NCBI GenBank assembly: GCA_004335835.1
Contig: RWJK01001274.1
Span: 19,266 to 47,585 of the forward strand
Source: Scenedesmus sp. ARA3
Taxonomy: Eukaryota; Chlorophyta; Chlorophyceae; Sphaeropleales; Scenedesmaceae
Direction of reading: 5' to 3'
DNA: 28,320 nucleotides
Shown here: piece by piece, positions 9,962 through 21,300 of the stretch
How the letters are laid out: each line of letters opens with the position of its first letter
Numbering within the stretch: the first letter of the stretch is position 1
Translations under genes and position numbers: made by a program
The notes under the pieces: model-generated
What the model was told of the DNA's origin: nothing
The model's database searches: none
What the model saw: only the letters and a program-made list of their open reading frames with translations

Positions 9962-10628
9962 ATGTCTTGCAGTCACCCAGCAAGCCATAGGCATGGCAGG
10001 CATGAGGCAGAGAACGCCAGCAGCGGACCATCAGACGCCCCAGCAGCAGTGGCCAACGAGTATGAACTGGAACGCCTGCGCCGCATACAGCGCAACAAGC
10101 AGGTGTTGGCTGAGCTAGGGCTGGAAAATGCAGCAACAAAACTGCTTGCAGGAAGCAGCAAGCGCGCGAAGCAGCGTGCAGCAAAGCGGCAGCACTGCCA
10201 AAGCGCTGACGGCGAGCAGCAAGAGCAGCAGCAGCCAGCACGGCGATCTAGGCGGCTTGCAAGCCAGCCAGCAGAGGCTGCACATGAGCACCAGTGAGTA
10301 GGCAACTCTTGAGCAGCTGCACTTTTTCAAAGGCGGCAGCAGTCAGCTCCCAACAGCAACAACACTGCTGTCGCTTTCGAGCCGCGTCGCACCAAACACG
10401 CAGAGTGACACAAGCAAGCGCAGTGAACACGCACCTGAGCAGCATACAGCACCGCATGCGCCATAGCAGCCCCGTGTGGCATTTCACAGGGCACTGCAGT
10501 CGCGTGTTGTGGCTGACTTGTATCTCCTGGATGCCAAGCATGTTGTGGATGACAACTGTGGACATACTCCTGACACCGCACAACACCCACCCTGGCTCGC
10601 TTGTGATTCTGCTGAGCTTGCCACATCC

Positions 10629-10680
<52 letters not shown>

Positions 10681-11752
10681 CCACAGGGAGCTGGGCCTAG
10701 GGGGCTGCAACAGCAAACCTGGCCCTGTGGAGCGGCGGCACGTATTCGCAGCAGCCAGCAAGCTGGATGTCAACGCGCTCCTGCAGCACAACGTGTTCAG
10801 GTGCGTGAGGAAGAGCAGCAATCAGCACTGCCCTGGCATGCGGCTTATGCTTGGAATGCTGCTCTGCGCCGGGCCCAGCAACAGCCGTGTTGGACGACAG
10901 CCAGCGCATGGGAGGGCAGGCCCTGCAGCGTTTGCAGATGCCTGCCCATGACGGGTTGGACTGCATATAAAGGCTTGACTCAATTGCGCGAGAAAAATGG
11001 CGTTGGATGAACATCCAAATCTCAGCAGTCTATTGTCAGTGCTGAGCAGGCTGTGCTAAGTAAAAGATGCTGAGGGCGCCGGCGCTGCTGCCATGCCAAC
11101 CCCTGCTGACACGTGTTATGTCTGCAGGATGAACAGCATGACTGAGAAGGCGCTCATCACGCGCGCATGGAAGATCACCAATGTCAGCAAGCTCAAGTCA
11201 TTCGTGGAGGTGTGGACCAGCAGCGCATGGTATTTTCACGCACCATGCAATGATCTTTGCGGCGCTACACGGCAAGCCGCTGCAGAGCTGTTCTCGCACA
11301 GTTGTTTAGTTGCAGCGATGTGCTGCATAGTCACATTTAAACGGAATAAATTATATAGGAATAGGGCGGTGCAGCACAATGCTAGACTGTCCATCTGTAC
11401 AATGTTTGGCCATCACCATGGGATCCGTCAGCTTCCTTTCCCCCCTTCCACCAAAGTGGGTGCCCCTCATCAGCTAAGCGGGCTTGCACCTGTTGAGTTG
11501 TAGGGATAGCATTCAGTGCCATGTGTGATACCACTATGGCCGGGTGATACGGGCAAGGTTCTCAAGCTGACATATGTTGTGTTGCTTGCGCTGCATGTGC
11601 AGGTGCTTGAAGCAGCTGGCAAGGAGGCTGTCCTGCAAGAAGCACGCAAGGCACTGCAGCAGCTGACAGGCAGCAGTAGCTGGTACAAGAAGACCACGTT
11701 GCAGCAGGTGCATGTGGGTCTTGTGCACGATGAGCTCAGGTCAAGTGCGTGA
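9962..11752 (+). CDS. Unrecognised basic protein, four exons
   Basis: Exons 9962-10293, 10687-10800, 11128-11209 and 11603-11752 join with matching phases (2, 2, 0) and give about 225 aa. Exon 1 has a charged helix, YELERLRRIQRNKQVLAELG, then KRAKQRAAKR and RRSRRLA basic clusters. YExxRxxRIxxNxxxLxxLGL helices followed by RRS/RR patches occur in several plant and algal nuclear proteins, which hints at a nuclear role without naming a family. Exon 2 reads VERRHVFAAASKLDVNALLQ. Exons 3-4 form a second conserved-looking helical block, MTEKALITRAWKITNVSKLK then SFVEVLEAAGKEAVLQEARK. The end is uncertain: exon 4 may read to the TGA at 11752 or use a gtgcat donor at 11708 and continue. The ATG lies just before a TTGCAG, so an upstream exon is also possible. 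Confidence 0.6.
10633..10680 (+). repeat. (CCTG)12 microsatellite at a 3' splice site
   Basis: Twelve perfect CCTG units end six bases before exon 2 of the gene at 9962; the acceptor reads CCACAG|GGAG. The repeat serves as the pyrimidine-rich part of the intron end. Confidence 0.92.
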
Positions 11753-12536
11753 TGCAGGGTCCACAGCATCACGCTTCTTCCTCGGCCACCAGAGTTTGAT
11801 CCTCTGCAGGTCTGGAAAGATCAATAAGATTCCATGGTCTGGTGTCGTTGGGAGTGGTGGATTGCTGTCGGGTGAAGAGTTGCAACCATCATCACATGAC
11901 ATGCCCATGTGTCAACAACATGGTTCTGCTAGGCAAGGCTTGGAGCCACTACACCAGGCTTGCGCCAACTTTGTCTACTTGGCAGGGTTGCCTTGGAGTA
12001 TTGATTATTGTTTTTGATGTCACGGCATTGCCCGTGGGTTCCACCTTGAACGCATGGAGCTGGTCAAGGGGGATGGGGGTGGTGGGGTAATCCACTGAAC
12101 CACCAGCTTCATGTTCATAGCAGCAACTTTGACGGACACATGGATGCCGTCACAGCTAACGGTAACAGACATTTCACAGAAATTCTGATCCTATATCACA
12201 CAATCGAGAGAGCACAGCTCCGAGAGTCTGAGAAGACCCATCTGCGAGCAATCATGGACGTCTGCAGTGCCTGACGTTCATATGAACAGCGTAGCAGCGA
12301 AATTATTTTCTAGCGTGTGTGGAGGCCGTGGCCTGCATTCGGTGCGTGGGTTGGGACTCCCTTGTTGTGAGCAGCACCAGGTGCAGCGCCATGTGCTGAA
12401 GATTGCAATTAAACTGCAGTTTTAGCCAATAAGGTGCCTGCACCACGCTCAAGCGCTGCAGCTACAGTAGCTGCAGCTCAGCTGTGAAGCAGACAGACGG
12501 TTTCCAGTTTGGAGGGTCAAGCATCCAGCTACGTGC
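11753..12536. other. Interval without a gene
   Basis: Separates the unrecognised gene from the PP2C start. No ORF here has domain-like content. It should contain the 3' UTR of the former and the promoter of the latter. A palindromic GCTGCAGCTACAGTAGCTGC lies near 12456-12475, about 60 bases upstream of the PP2C ATG; its role is unknown. Confidence 0.5.
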
Positions 12537-15099
12537 ATGTTCAAACCATTCAAACACCCTCAAGTATCATCACGAGCCAGCTGGTTGGCAATAGCAGCAT
12601 GCCTGGCGCACTGTGTGCCTACTGTCTCTGATTACTGCCATCACCGCCTGTGCATGTGGCTGCAGGACGCACCATCTGTGCAGCACTTGCCTGATTACCC
12701 TTCAGACGGCCAGCAGCGCGTCTTAAGCCATGCTGCTGCTGAGCCGGTCAGCAGCAGCTGCGTGGCAGCACAGAATGGACAGCAGAAGCGGCACGTTGTG
12801 CAGGAGCAGCAGCAATCAGAGCAGCTGCAACATGAGCCAGGGCAGCAGCCAGAACCCATGCAGGCAGAGGAGCAGCAGCAGCTGCCACCGCTGGTCAAAT
12901 CAGTGTGTTTTCAGCCTTTAACCCTCGGAAGCAGCGGCAGCATGCCGGAACAGGATGTGCAGGAGTTGCTGCGCTTCAGCAGTGGTGGCAGCATGTCAGG
13001 TGGTGCTTCATCTGGAGTACACACACGCCAGCCCTCCATGCTGAGCGACTCTGGCAGGGCTAGCAGGCGCACGTCTCTGATGCATGGCGATTCCTTCAGC
13101 GACTCGCCTGTACCTCCGATCGTGCACCAGGTGGGTGACCTTGTGGCACTGGTGGGCATTACTGTGGGTGCTAGGTGGCTGCTTGCAAGCCAGTGCGGAT
13201 TTTGCACCTTTGGCTTGCTGACCCTACGGGGTATCATGTGCTATGCTGGGCCTGGCGGCACAGATAAGGCTGGCAATTATGTTGTGCCTTCGTGCCTGAT
13301 TGCAGCAGCAGCACTGCAGCACGGTGCAATGTAGACTGAACTCCCCCCTTGCGTTGGCGTGTGCTGGTTGCTAACTTGATGCTGCAGAGCCTGGCGATGG
13401 TCAGCCCAGAGCAGCAGCTGCAAGCAGGCGAGCCCTTCTGGGCCAACAGCAACTGGAGCTTTGGCAGCCACAGCGATCAGAACCAGCGTCAGCACATGGA
13501 GGACCGCATTGCATGCCGCAACTTGACGCAGGAGCCTGCGTTCACAGGCTGCAAGCGTGCGGGGTTCTTTGCTGTCTTCGACGGCCACGCGGGGCATGAG
13601 GCAGCAGAGTACCTGGAGGAGCACCTGCTGAGCTATGTGCTGGCCTCGGCTCCTGAGCAGCTGCTGGCTGACCCGCTGGCAGTGCTGCAGGCCAGTGTGC
13701 TGCAGGCGGAGCGAGAGATCCTGGCCAAGTTCCTGCCTGCGCGCTGCAACGCAGGCAGCACGCTGCTGGCGCTGCTGCTGGTGGACGACAAGCTGCACAT
13801 TGCCAACGTGGGGGACTCGCGCGCGGTGATGGGGCGGGGCAGTGAGGCGCAGCAGCTGACGCGGGACCACAAGCCGGCGTGCAGCTTGGAGCAGCGGCGC
13901 ATCACGGAGGCCGACCCCCAGGCAGACATCAGCACTGACGGCTACATGTGAGTGCGGCAGCCTGCCGCGGCCTGGCGCTGTTGGGGTTTCGCATGCAATG
14001 CTGCTTGGTTGATGAGGTTGCATGCATGTGACGTGCTGCGTCTGTCTGTATGCCGCATGCATGTCAGCAGCTTGTGATGCCGTGGCTTGCCTACTGGCGC
14101 AGCCAGCAAGCGCTTGGTCCTGCTATTGCTATCGTTGCTAACACTGCAGTACTCCTCTGTTGGAGTGTGCTGTGCTCCGCATGGTACCTGGCCACTGCAC
14201 CAATGACGCTGGGGCGTGCTGTGCATGCCTGCAGGTATGGCGAGCTGGCGGTGGCGCGGGCGATTGGCTCCGCCCACATCAAGCGGGACCCCTCCAAGCG
14301 TGCGCTAATCCCCACGCCAGAGGTGCACAGCGTGCAGCTGCAGGCAGAGGACGACTTTGTGGTGCTGGCCACAGACGGCCTGTGGGACAAGGTGCGTTGC
14401 CAACGGCTGCAGGCGCAGCACATGGTGCAGCAGTGTTGGTGGGTTATGGCCGGCGCCTGTGCTGGGTGACGACCGCCAGCGCTTGTGCTGGGTGACGACG
14501 GGGTGGGGTGTCACTGCTAGCTGCGCAGCGCCACCAGGCAACATCGCCAAGTATGCTGCTTATCGCGCAGGTGGACTGCATAGCAACCATATATCATACC
14601 TAGATCAGGCAAGGACCATCGCCTAAGCTTTGCGTTGTTTGCATGCCGCATGCATCTGCTCCAGTGAGGTGTGGTCTGCAAGCATGTCTCTGTGCTGCGT
14701 GCGCCTGCGCAGGTCGACAACTCGGAGGTCATCCAGGTCGCGCGCCGCATTCTGGCAGGCAGCCGCAGCGACCCTCAGGGCCCTGCAGCAGCAGCCTCGC
14801 GTGCTCTGGTGGACCGCGCCCTGCGCCGCTCCAGCTCCGACAACATCAGCGTGATCATGCTGCTGCTGCACAGCCGGCCCATCACGCTGCCGAAGAGCAA
14901 CAGCATGCTGTTCAAGCGCAGCACGCTGCAGGGGCTGGGTGGCGCCGACAGCCCGCGCTGCTCGACGCCCTGCTCAGGCGTGAGCACGCCCGTGGCGGCG
15001 TCGCGCTCCAGCACGCCTGTGCAGCAGCATGGTCAGGCAATTGGCAGCAGCAGCGCGCTGCCCAGCCCTGTGTCGAGCTGTAGGCCGTCTGGCAGCTAG
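12537..15099 (+). CDS. PP2C-family (PPM) Ser/Thr protein phosphatase, five exons, complete
   Basis: A Mg/Mn-dependent phosphatase acting on phosphoserine and phosphothreonine. Exons are 12537-12563, 12666-13130, 13388-13947, 14235-14391 and 14713-15099, all in phase, giving about 531 aa. Residues 1-164 are a Gln/Ser-rich extension with a basic phosphorylation-like site (GRASRRTSL). The catalytic domain spans about residues 185-455: QNQRQHMEDR, FFAVFDGHAGHEAAEYL (metal-binding Asp 229), NAGSTLLALLLVDDKLHIAN-VGDSRAVM, LTRDHKP, MYGELAVARAIG, FVVLATDGLWDKV (Asp 398, Asp 402) and SSDNISVIML (Asp 446). The DGY-MYGELAVARAIG form resembles plant-type PP2Cs. Oddity: the Asp that normally follows in ARAxGD is Ser here. 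The tail is Ser/Pro-rich. The start codon is chosen as the only ATG that splices in phase through a 27-nt first exon; an unspliced start within the same frame is the alternative. The substrate is unknown. Confidence 0.9.
14458..14502. repeat. Short direct repeat in PP2C intron 4
   Basis: TGTGCTGGGTGACGAC occurs twice with a period of about 27 bp, inside the intron between PP2C exons 4 and 5. Confidence 0.75.
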
Positions 15100-18000
15100 A
15101 TAATGAGGAGCTGCAGGGGTGGTGGCATCAGCTGCAGCTGCTGCTATAGCAGAATGCCTGGCGCTGGAATGCTGCAACAACTTGGCAGTGTAGCCAGCTG
15201 CTGTCGCATGTGCTGCTCATCATCATGTTGATGACAGGAGCATCTTCGCTGAGACGTCATGTGCAGGCACGCCAGCGGTGCAGACGCGGCCATCAACACG
15301 CCATTGTTTTGTTGGCTGTGTTTGCGTACAGCTGACATGCCTGCGGCTGTTTCACGCGGTCACAACACGCCATTGTTTTGTTGGCAGTGCTTGCGTGCAG
15401 GCTGACGTGCCTGCGGCTGTTACGTGCAAGGATTGTATTGTGTGCTGCATGTCTGCTTGCACTACCAGGAATGACGCTCCAGCCTGTTTGGGGGCTCAAT
15501 CAAACCTACAACTTGGCTGCTATTGATGCGCCTTCGGCTTGGCGTGTAATATGTGTTGTGCATGCGCATGTGTGTATGTGCTTACTGTGTGTGTTTTTGC
15601 TTTGCGAACAAGAGGCGTGGCGAGTAGGGTGGACTGGTGCGTGTTGCAATAGAGGTGAAGGTGTGCAGGCTGCAGCAGCAGGTCTGTACGGGCAGTTGCG
15701 GTCAACACCATTTGTTGACAGTCTTTGCTAGATCGGTGTCATGGAAGGTGATTTGGTGTCGCATTGCTTTTAGTGCGGGCTGACTGCAGTGCGGGCTGCC
15801 TGCAGGAGGGTGGTGAGGACTTGCGGGAGCCTGCGACACGGCTGGCGCGCCCTTTGGGCACTGCTGCACAGAACGCGACAAGTGGCTGACTTGGCATGCC
15901 CCATTGGCTGATCTAGGCTCATTGTGGCGCCTGTTGCTGCTCAGTACAGCTGAGAGTGGCATGCACTGGTTTTCACGTGTCGATGTCTCTGCCCTGAGCT
16001 TGAGGTTGTTGCTCCTGTTGACGCTGTGGGCTGCTTCATGCGGGTTGGTTGGCGGCCACATGCTTGTGGTGATGAAGGCTGTTGTCGCGAAGGGCCATCC
16101 CAGGGGCATTGCACCCCTGCATTGACAGTTGCGAGCTTCAGACAACCACAGCTGCCGCAGTGTAGAGCCTTTGTATCTACACAGATACGGAAGAGGTAGG
16201 GGGATGTGGGGGCATGCATTTTGAAGCAGCATGCATGGTGTCGTGGGCCTATTCTGGGTTGCAACAACCTCCTGGCCATGACACCAGCTACCGAAGTTTA
16301 TCTCCAGCTGTTATACACTTTCAACATTGATGGCTGTTGCTGCTGTGTAGCTCGAGGGCTGCAGCTTGGATGTATGTTTGGCGCAAGGCTAGCAGACCTT
16401 GGTGCAGGTGCAAGGCCCTGCCATACCTTTGCCTCGGGAGCACTGACGGCAAGCAGCTACAAAGCATTGGATCAATGAACAGCTGTGTGATCGGCATGCA
16501 CGCCCAGCATATGAGCGAGTGGCGTAGCAGCACAAGCGGCGCAGCGCCGTGCATGGCAGCAGGCATACACATCCTGCATTGGGCTGCTTCCTGCATTGGG
16601 CTGCTGCCTGCCTGCCCAGCCAGTTTGTGATTGACATTCAGTCTAGTTTTTAATGGCATGGTAGGTGTTGAATACACCTCCAGCCCACTGAGCCAGGCAG
16701 CAGACAGACAGGCGGTCTTCTGCCAGAGTACTAGCCGGTGACGCCTTTTCAGGCTATAATTTGATGCAGCATGTGTGCTGTGTTTTGGCGCTGCGCTCAA
16801 CCCCTGTTGAGCTGTGCAGTGTTGTGCTGATGGTGGTGTGCGTGCGGTGCTGTGCACCCTTCCTTGTCTTGTTTGCCATGGCTGTGTTGGCTTAGGCCCT
16901 CCTTCTACAGATGCCAGACATGCTGTGCAGGCACAGCAGCTGGAGTAGGGGTGATGGCTAGCTTGTCAAAGTGACCCTGTGTTACTTGTTACTGCAGGCT
17001 AGAGGGAGGCGACTGTCATGACAGCAGCGGGCAGAGCATGCTGGACAAGCATGCACGGACACAACAGAGGGCGCAACCAATTGCACAGCTCACAGGCTGT
17101 GCAGTGCAATGTACTGCAATGCAGCTCTTGTCAGCAAATGGCACCGGTACTACATCTGGTTTTTTGGGACTTGAGTTTTTGGTTGTCTTATGGCCGGGCC
17201 ATAGTGGGTTAAGCATCGCAAATGTGTGAGCAGGAGCTGCTGAAGCTGCGTGTCAAAGCAGCTTGCGTTTGCATTTAGGTCGTAGGTTTCTCAAGTGCTT
17301 GATCGGCCAGTGAAGTAAGTCACTGGACAGATGTAGTCAGTGGCTGACCTTAGCTTGCGTCTTAGTGCAGAGTGGTGTTGTGCCAACACAGCAACTCGAT
17401 TCTGGCACCTGTGGCTGGCTCTTGCCTGCATTTCATGTCTGGGCACTGCTACTTGCTGCTTGACATCATCTTTGGAACTGGCGGCTGTTACCTGCTCAGG
17501 CTCGGTCATACCATGTGTATAGTCGTACTGATGTTCTGTAGTATTTTGGTTCTCATGCGGATTGGTGAATGTGGATTGGGCGTGTCAACCTCTTCACTGA
17601 GCTTACATGGCGGCATGGTATCTGCACTGCATCAGCAGCATATGATGCAGAGCTGCAGCCAACGTAGCTGTTGTGTGTGTTTTTTTTTCTGCAGGCTTCT
17701 TGGCTGCAACAGCCACGTTGAAAAGCTTTATACAGGATGTGCTGCTGTGGCTGGTAATGTATCCTCCACATTGCCTGCTCAGCAGGGTCATTGCTGGTGT
17801 GTGTTGCACACAGGCCATCTTCCGCCTGAAATGCATGCTTGAGACACCTGCTTTCATGCTATATGCAAACTCTCTGTGAGCAACCCGTGCATTTTGATCT
17901 CTACATTCAACCGCAAATACGCAGTTTGCTGAGCAGAGCACGTACTCCACGCTCATGACACTCACGGCACATCCTAGCTCAGGTGCTCAGTTACTGTGCC

Positions 18001-18369
18001 GTCACACGGCCTGTGCCTGCTCCCGCGTTTGATAAACGTAATACCGTATATTGCTGACGAAGTGGCAGTTTCAAGCGCTGGTAAGCGACCACCGTGTGCA
18101 ACACAGTGTACCCGCCAAACGTCTGCCAACCCCTGATACAACACCATGGGCATCCAGTCTGGATGCGTACGCCTTCAAACCATGTTTCCAGCTGTTTCTG
18201 TGCTTGTAGTTGTAAGGAACGCAACGAAGAGAACGTGAAAATGAGTCGTCGTTTGCTGCACAGAAGAGCTTGGCGTGTGAGACGCCGTGCAACCTGCTCA
18301 ACCTGATAATGGTTCTGTTTTAGCAATTATACCAGCTTAACTGCTGATATAGGCGCTTCCACGTGCAGC
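15100..18369. other. 3.3-kb T/G-rich stretch without a convincing gene
   Basis: The plus strand is rich in T and G and the minus strand therefore has long accidental open frames. None has an ATG plus phased exons plus a recognisable domain. A TGTAA at 15545-15549 is the first plausible poly(A) signal for PP2C and would give a 3' UTR of about 450 nt. The last few hundred bases should contain the promoter of the kinase. A pyrimidine-rich TTTTTTTTTCTGCAG near 17683-17697 looks like a splice acceptor, but I could not build an exon chain from it. Confidence 0.5.
15295..15421. repeat. Tandem duplication, period 69 bp
   Basis: AACACGCCATTGTTTTGTTG begins at 15295 and again at 15364. Both copies continue to a shared TGCCTGCGGCTGTT. 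The repeat lies in the predicted PP2C 3' UTR. Confidence 0.85.
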
Positions 18370-21300
18370 ATGAGCTGCCTGCATCAACAGCAGCAGCAGG
18401 CGCTGCATGGACTGGCAAGCAGTTATCAGCTGGGCACTACCCTGGGAGAGGGCGCCTTTGGCAAAGTACTGCTCGCTGTCAGCACTACAGAACCATGTCT
18501 GGGGTGGCAGCCCACAGCACACTCAGACAGCAGGCGTCAGGTGGTCGTGAAGCAGGTGCGACCTGCTGGAAGTTGATGTTGCATGGTCTACTGCTATGTT
18601 ATCACCAGTTGTAGGTAGCAGATGCCTGGGAGGCTTGCCCACCCACATATGAACGTGCTTGTAGGTCCGCATCGATGGTCTCACTCAGCAAGAACAGCTG
18701 GAAGCAATCAATGAAGTGAAGGTCATGCAGGCAAGGACCCACAGCAGCAGCGTTGCTAGCAGTGGCAGCAGCAGTATCAGTTGCATACTGCTGCAGCACG
18801 AAAAGCAGCAGTGCAATATTGGATACATGTTTTTCACGCCCTGCACATGCCGCAGCAATAGCCTGGCAGCTGCTCTGTCCTAGTGTGCCTGACTTCCCCA
18901 GTTCCGTGCAAGCAGCTGCTGCACCTGACACCCACACCAGCCCGTCTGGTGGTAGCTGTTACTCCCAATGGCTATGACACATCAAGATGCAGCTGCTGAC
19001 TTTATGACAAGCATCAGATTTTGCAACAGTTTTCTTGCTGCTTTGTCCGGCTGCAGGAGCTGGATCACCTCAACATAGTGCGCTACATTGAGTGCATCAA
19101 GCAGGTGAGCAACCTGGGGACATCATTAGCAGCAGAGAAAGCTGCTGGTGTGGCTGCAGCCCGTTTTCGGTCGGCAGCCTGCAACACACGGCTGGTGGCA
19201 GTGCTGCCGCGGCAGTAGCAGCAGTGCGGCCACAGCCCATGCCGTTCTGCAAGTTCAACTGGTCAGCAGCTGCAATCACTTGTGCGTGTGGTTGTGCCTG
19301 CTTGCAGGAAGGCACGCTGCACATAGTGATGGAATACTGCCGCTATGGGGACCTGAGTGGCTTGATTGCCAACAGGGCACAGGCTGCCAAGCCCTTCACA
19401 GAACAGGAAATCATGTTTTGGTGAGCGCACAGCCTATGCTCACACCCAGCCGCATGATGCCGTGCAGCCAGCTAGGGCTGTGTCTGTGCAGTAGGTGCCA
19501 TAGTGATGCACTGTACCGGAAACGCTTTGTGCGCACCTGACGAAAAATGCTGCGATGGACAGCAGCAACCAGCCAGCAGCAGCAAACAGCTAGAGCCGAT
19601 TGTCGTGCAAGGCTGTCACATGTGTGACAGGCCTGCTGCGGCTGCACCCCTGCCTGCAGGTTTGTACAGATAGCGCTGGCGCTGTGGCAGCTGCACAGCA
19701 AGGGCATCCTGCACAGGGACCTCAAGTCACAGAACATCTTCATTGCTGAAGGTGAGCAGAGGTCGAGGTGGTCATGTGGACAGTCTGCAAGGGCAACCCA
19801 AGCAACCACCTCAAGCTTGCAGTGCTTTAGATGTGTAAAAACGGGCCAGCATCAATGGTGACGGTTGGGTCTGCCTGCTGTCCTGCAGGGGCTATTGCCA
19901 AGCTGGGGGACTTCGGCATCTCTCGTGTGCTCAACAGTGAGACAGAGCTGGTCAAGACTGCAGTGAGTGGCTGGCTGGGCTGCAAGCACTTGAACTGCAC
20001 TGCATGCGACCAGACACATACCAGCCAGCCAGCTAGCCACACTCAGCAGGGGGGTTGTGATGCAGCAATGCTGCAACGCCTGCACAGCTATACATAGCTC
20101 AGCAGCAGGTGCAGGCAGGAGATGAGCTTGTGATCTTCTAATGGCTTGTTGCAGAGACACTGGCGGCTGTGTTCTGTGCCCTTGTTGGTCGAGCCTGTGT
20201 TCACTGGCTTTGCTCATGCAGATTGGCACACCATACTACCTGTCGCCAGAAATTTGTCAGGACAAGCCTTACAACCGCAAGAGCGATTGCTGGGCTCTGG
20301 GTGAGCTGCTTGGTGAACATGGCCCTTGCTTGCAGTTACCGCCTGACAGGTGCTGTTCTGGATGCGTCATCTGCTGTGTCCTGCTCTTTTTGGACACTCT
20401 CTCGCCACAATGGATTATCTGCCACGGCATCACAATCAACAAGTTTGTCGGTGTGCTGCATCTGCCCGAAACAGGTTGTGTGCTGTACGAGCTGGCGAGT
20501 CTGCGGCGTGCATTTGACGGCGCCAGCCTGCCAGCGCTGGTGGTCAAGATCCTGCGCGGCCGCTACCCGCCGCTGCCGGGCAGGTACAGCGCGCAGCTGC
20601 GAGGGCTGGTGGATGCGCTGCTGCAGCAGGACCCACAGGTGTGTAGCCGCGTCAAAGAATTAAAACCTGTTGTGCCCTGCGTGAGCCAATGGATTAGCAC
20701 ATGCCGGAACCTGCTGGATGCAACTAGACTGTGCTATGCTTGCAGGATCCTGCTGCCGCTGGTGTTATGACTGCATGGCGTTAAGTGAGACCACGCTGCA
20801 CTGCTGCCTCTGCTGTGGTGCTGTGTGCTGTGTTTCCACATCTCGCCAGGCACGTCCCAGCATAGACACCATCCTGCGCATGCCCTACGTCAAGACGCAC
20901 CTGGCAAAATACGCGCAGCACGTGATGCGGTGAGCATGTGTGGCATCCTGCTTGATATCTGCAGCACCAACTGCAGTAACACAGTGTCAGCAGCAAGCGC
21001 CGTGCCACGCCTGAGCTGAGCTTCGGCCAGATGGCAGCATACCTGTGCAGAGATCAAGCGTCACGCTCTGAGCACATAGCAGGCTCTTACTTGTTGTGCA
21101 TGCACCCATTTTTTTTGCAGGATATCCCAGGCTGGTCCAGAGTTGCCCTCTCAAGCAGCAGCAGCAGCAGCAGTTGCCGCTGGTGAAAGTGGGGCCGGAA
21201 GCGCAGCAGATGGCATCAGTTCAAGCAGAACGCCAGGCAGAATTGTGAGTGATGCGGCCGCAGCAGGTTGTGAGGTGCCTCAGCTGCAAGCACAAGCTGA

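Noticed and set aside
10964..10972. TATATAAAG-like box
   Set aside because: It lies inside an intron of the gene at 9962; no transcription start is implied. Similar boxes at 7527 and 1960 also lack a matching gene start.
13277..14062. 261-codon minus-strand frame
   Set aside because: Antisense to PP2C exon 3 and its flanking introns, where the sense frame has clear catalytic motifs.
15904..16125. Plus-strand frame with a hydrophobic Leu-rich centre
   Set aside because: It lacks an ATG and has no phased partner exon; hydrophobicity follows from T-rich sequence.
15702..16857. Two minus-strand frames of 176 and 178 codons
   Set aside because: They lie in a T/G-rich plus strand, which lowers stop frequency on the minus strand; no motif and no splice chain.
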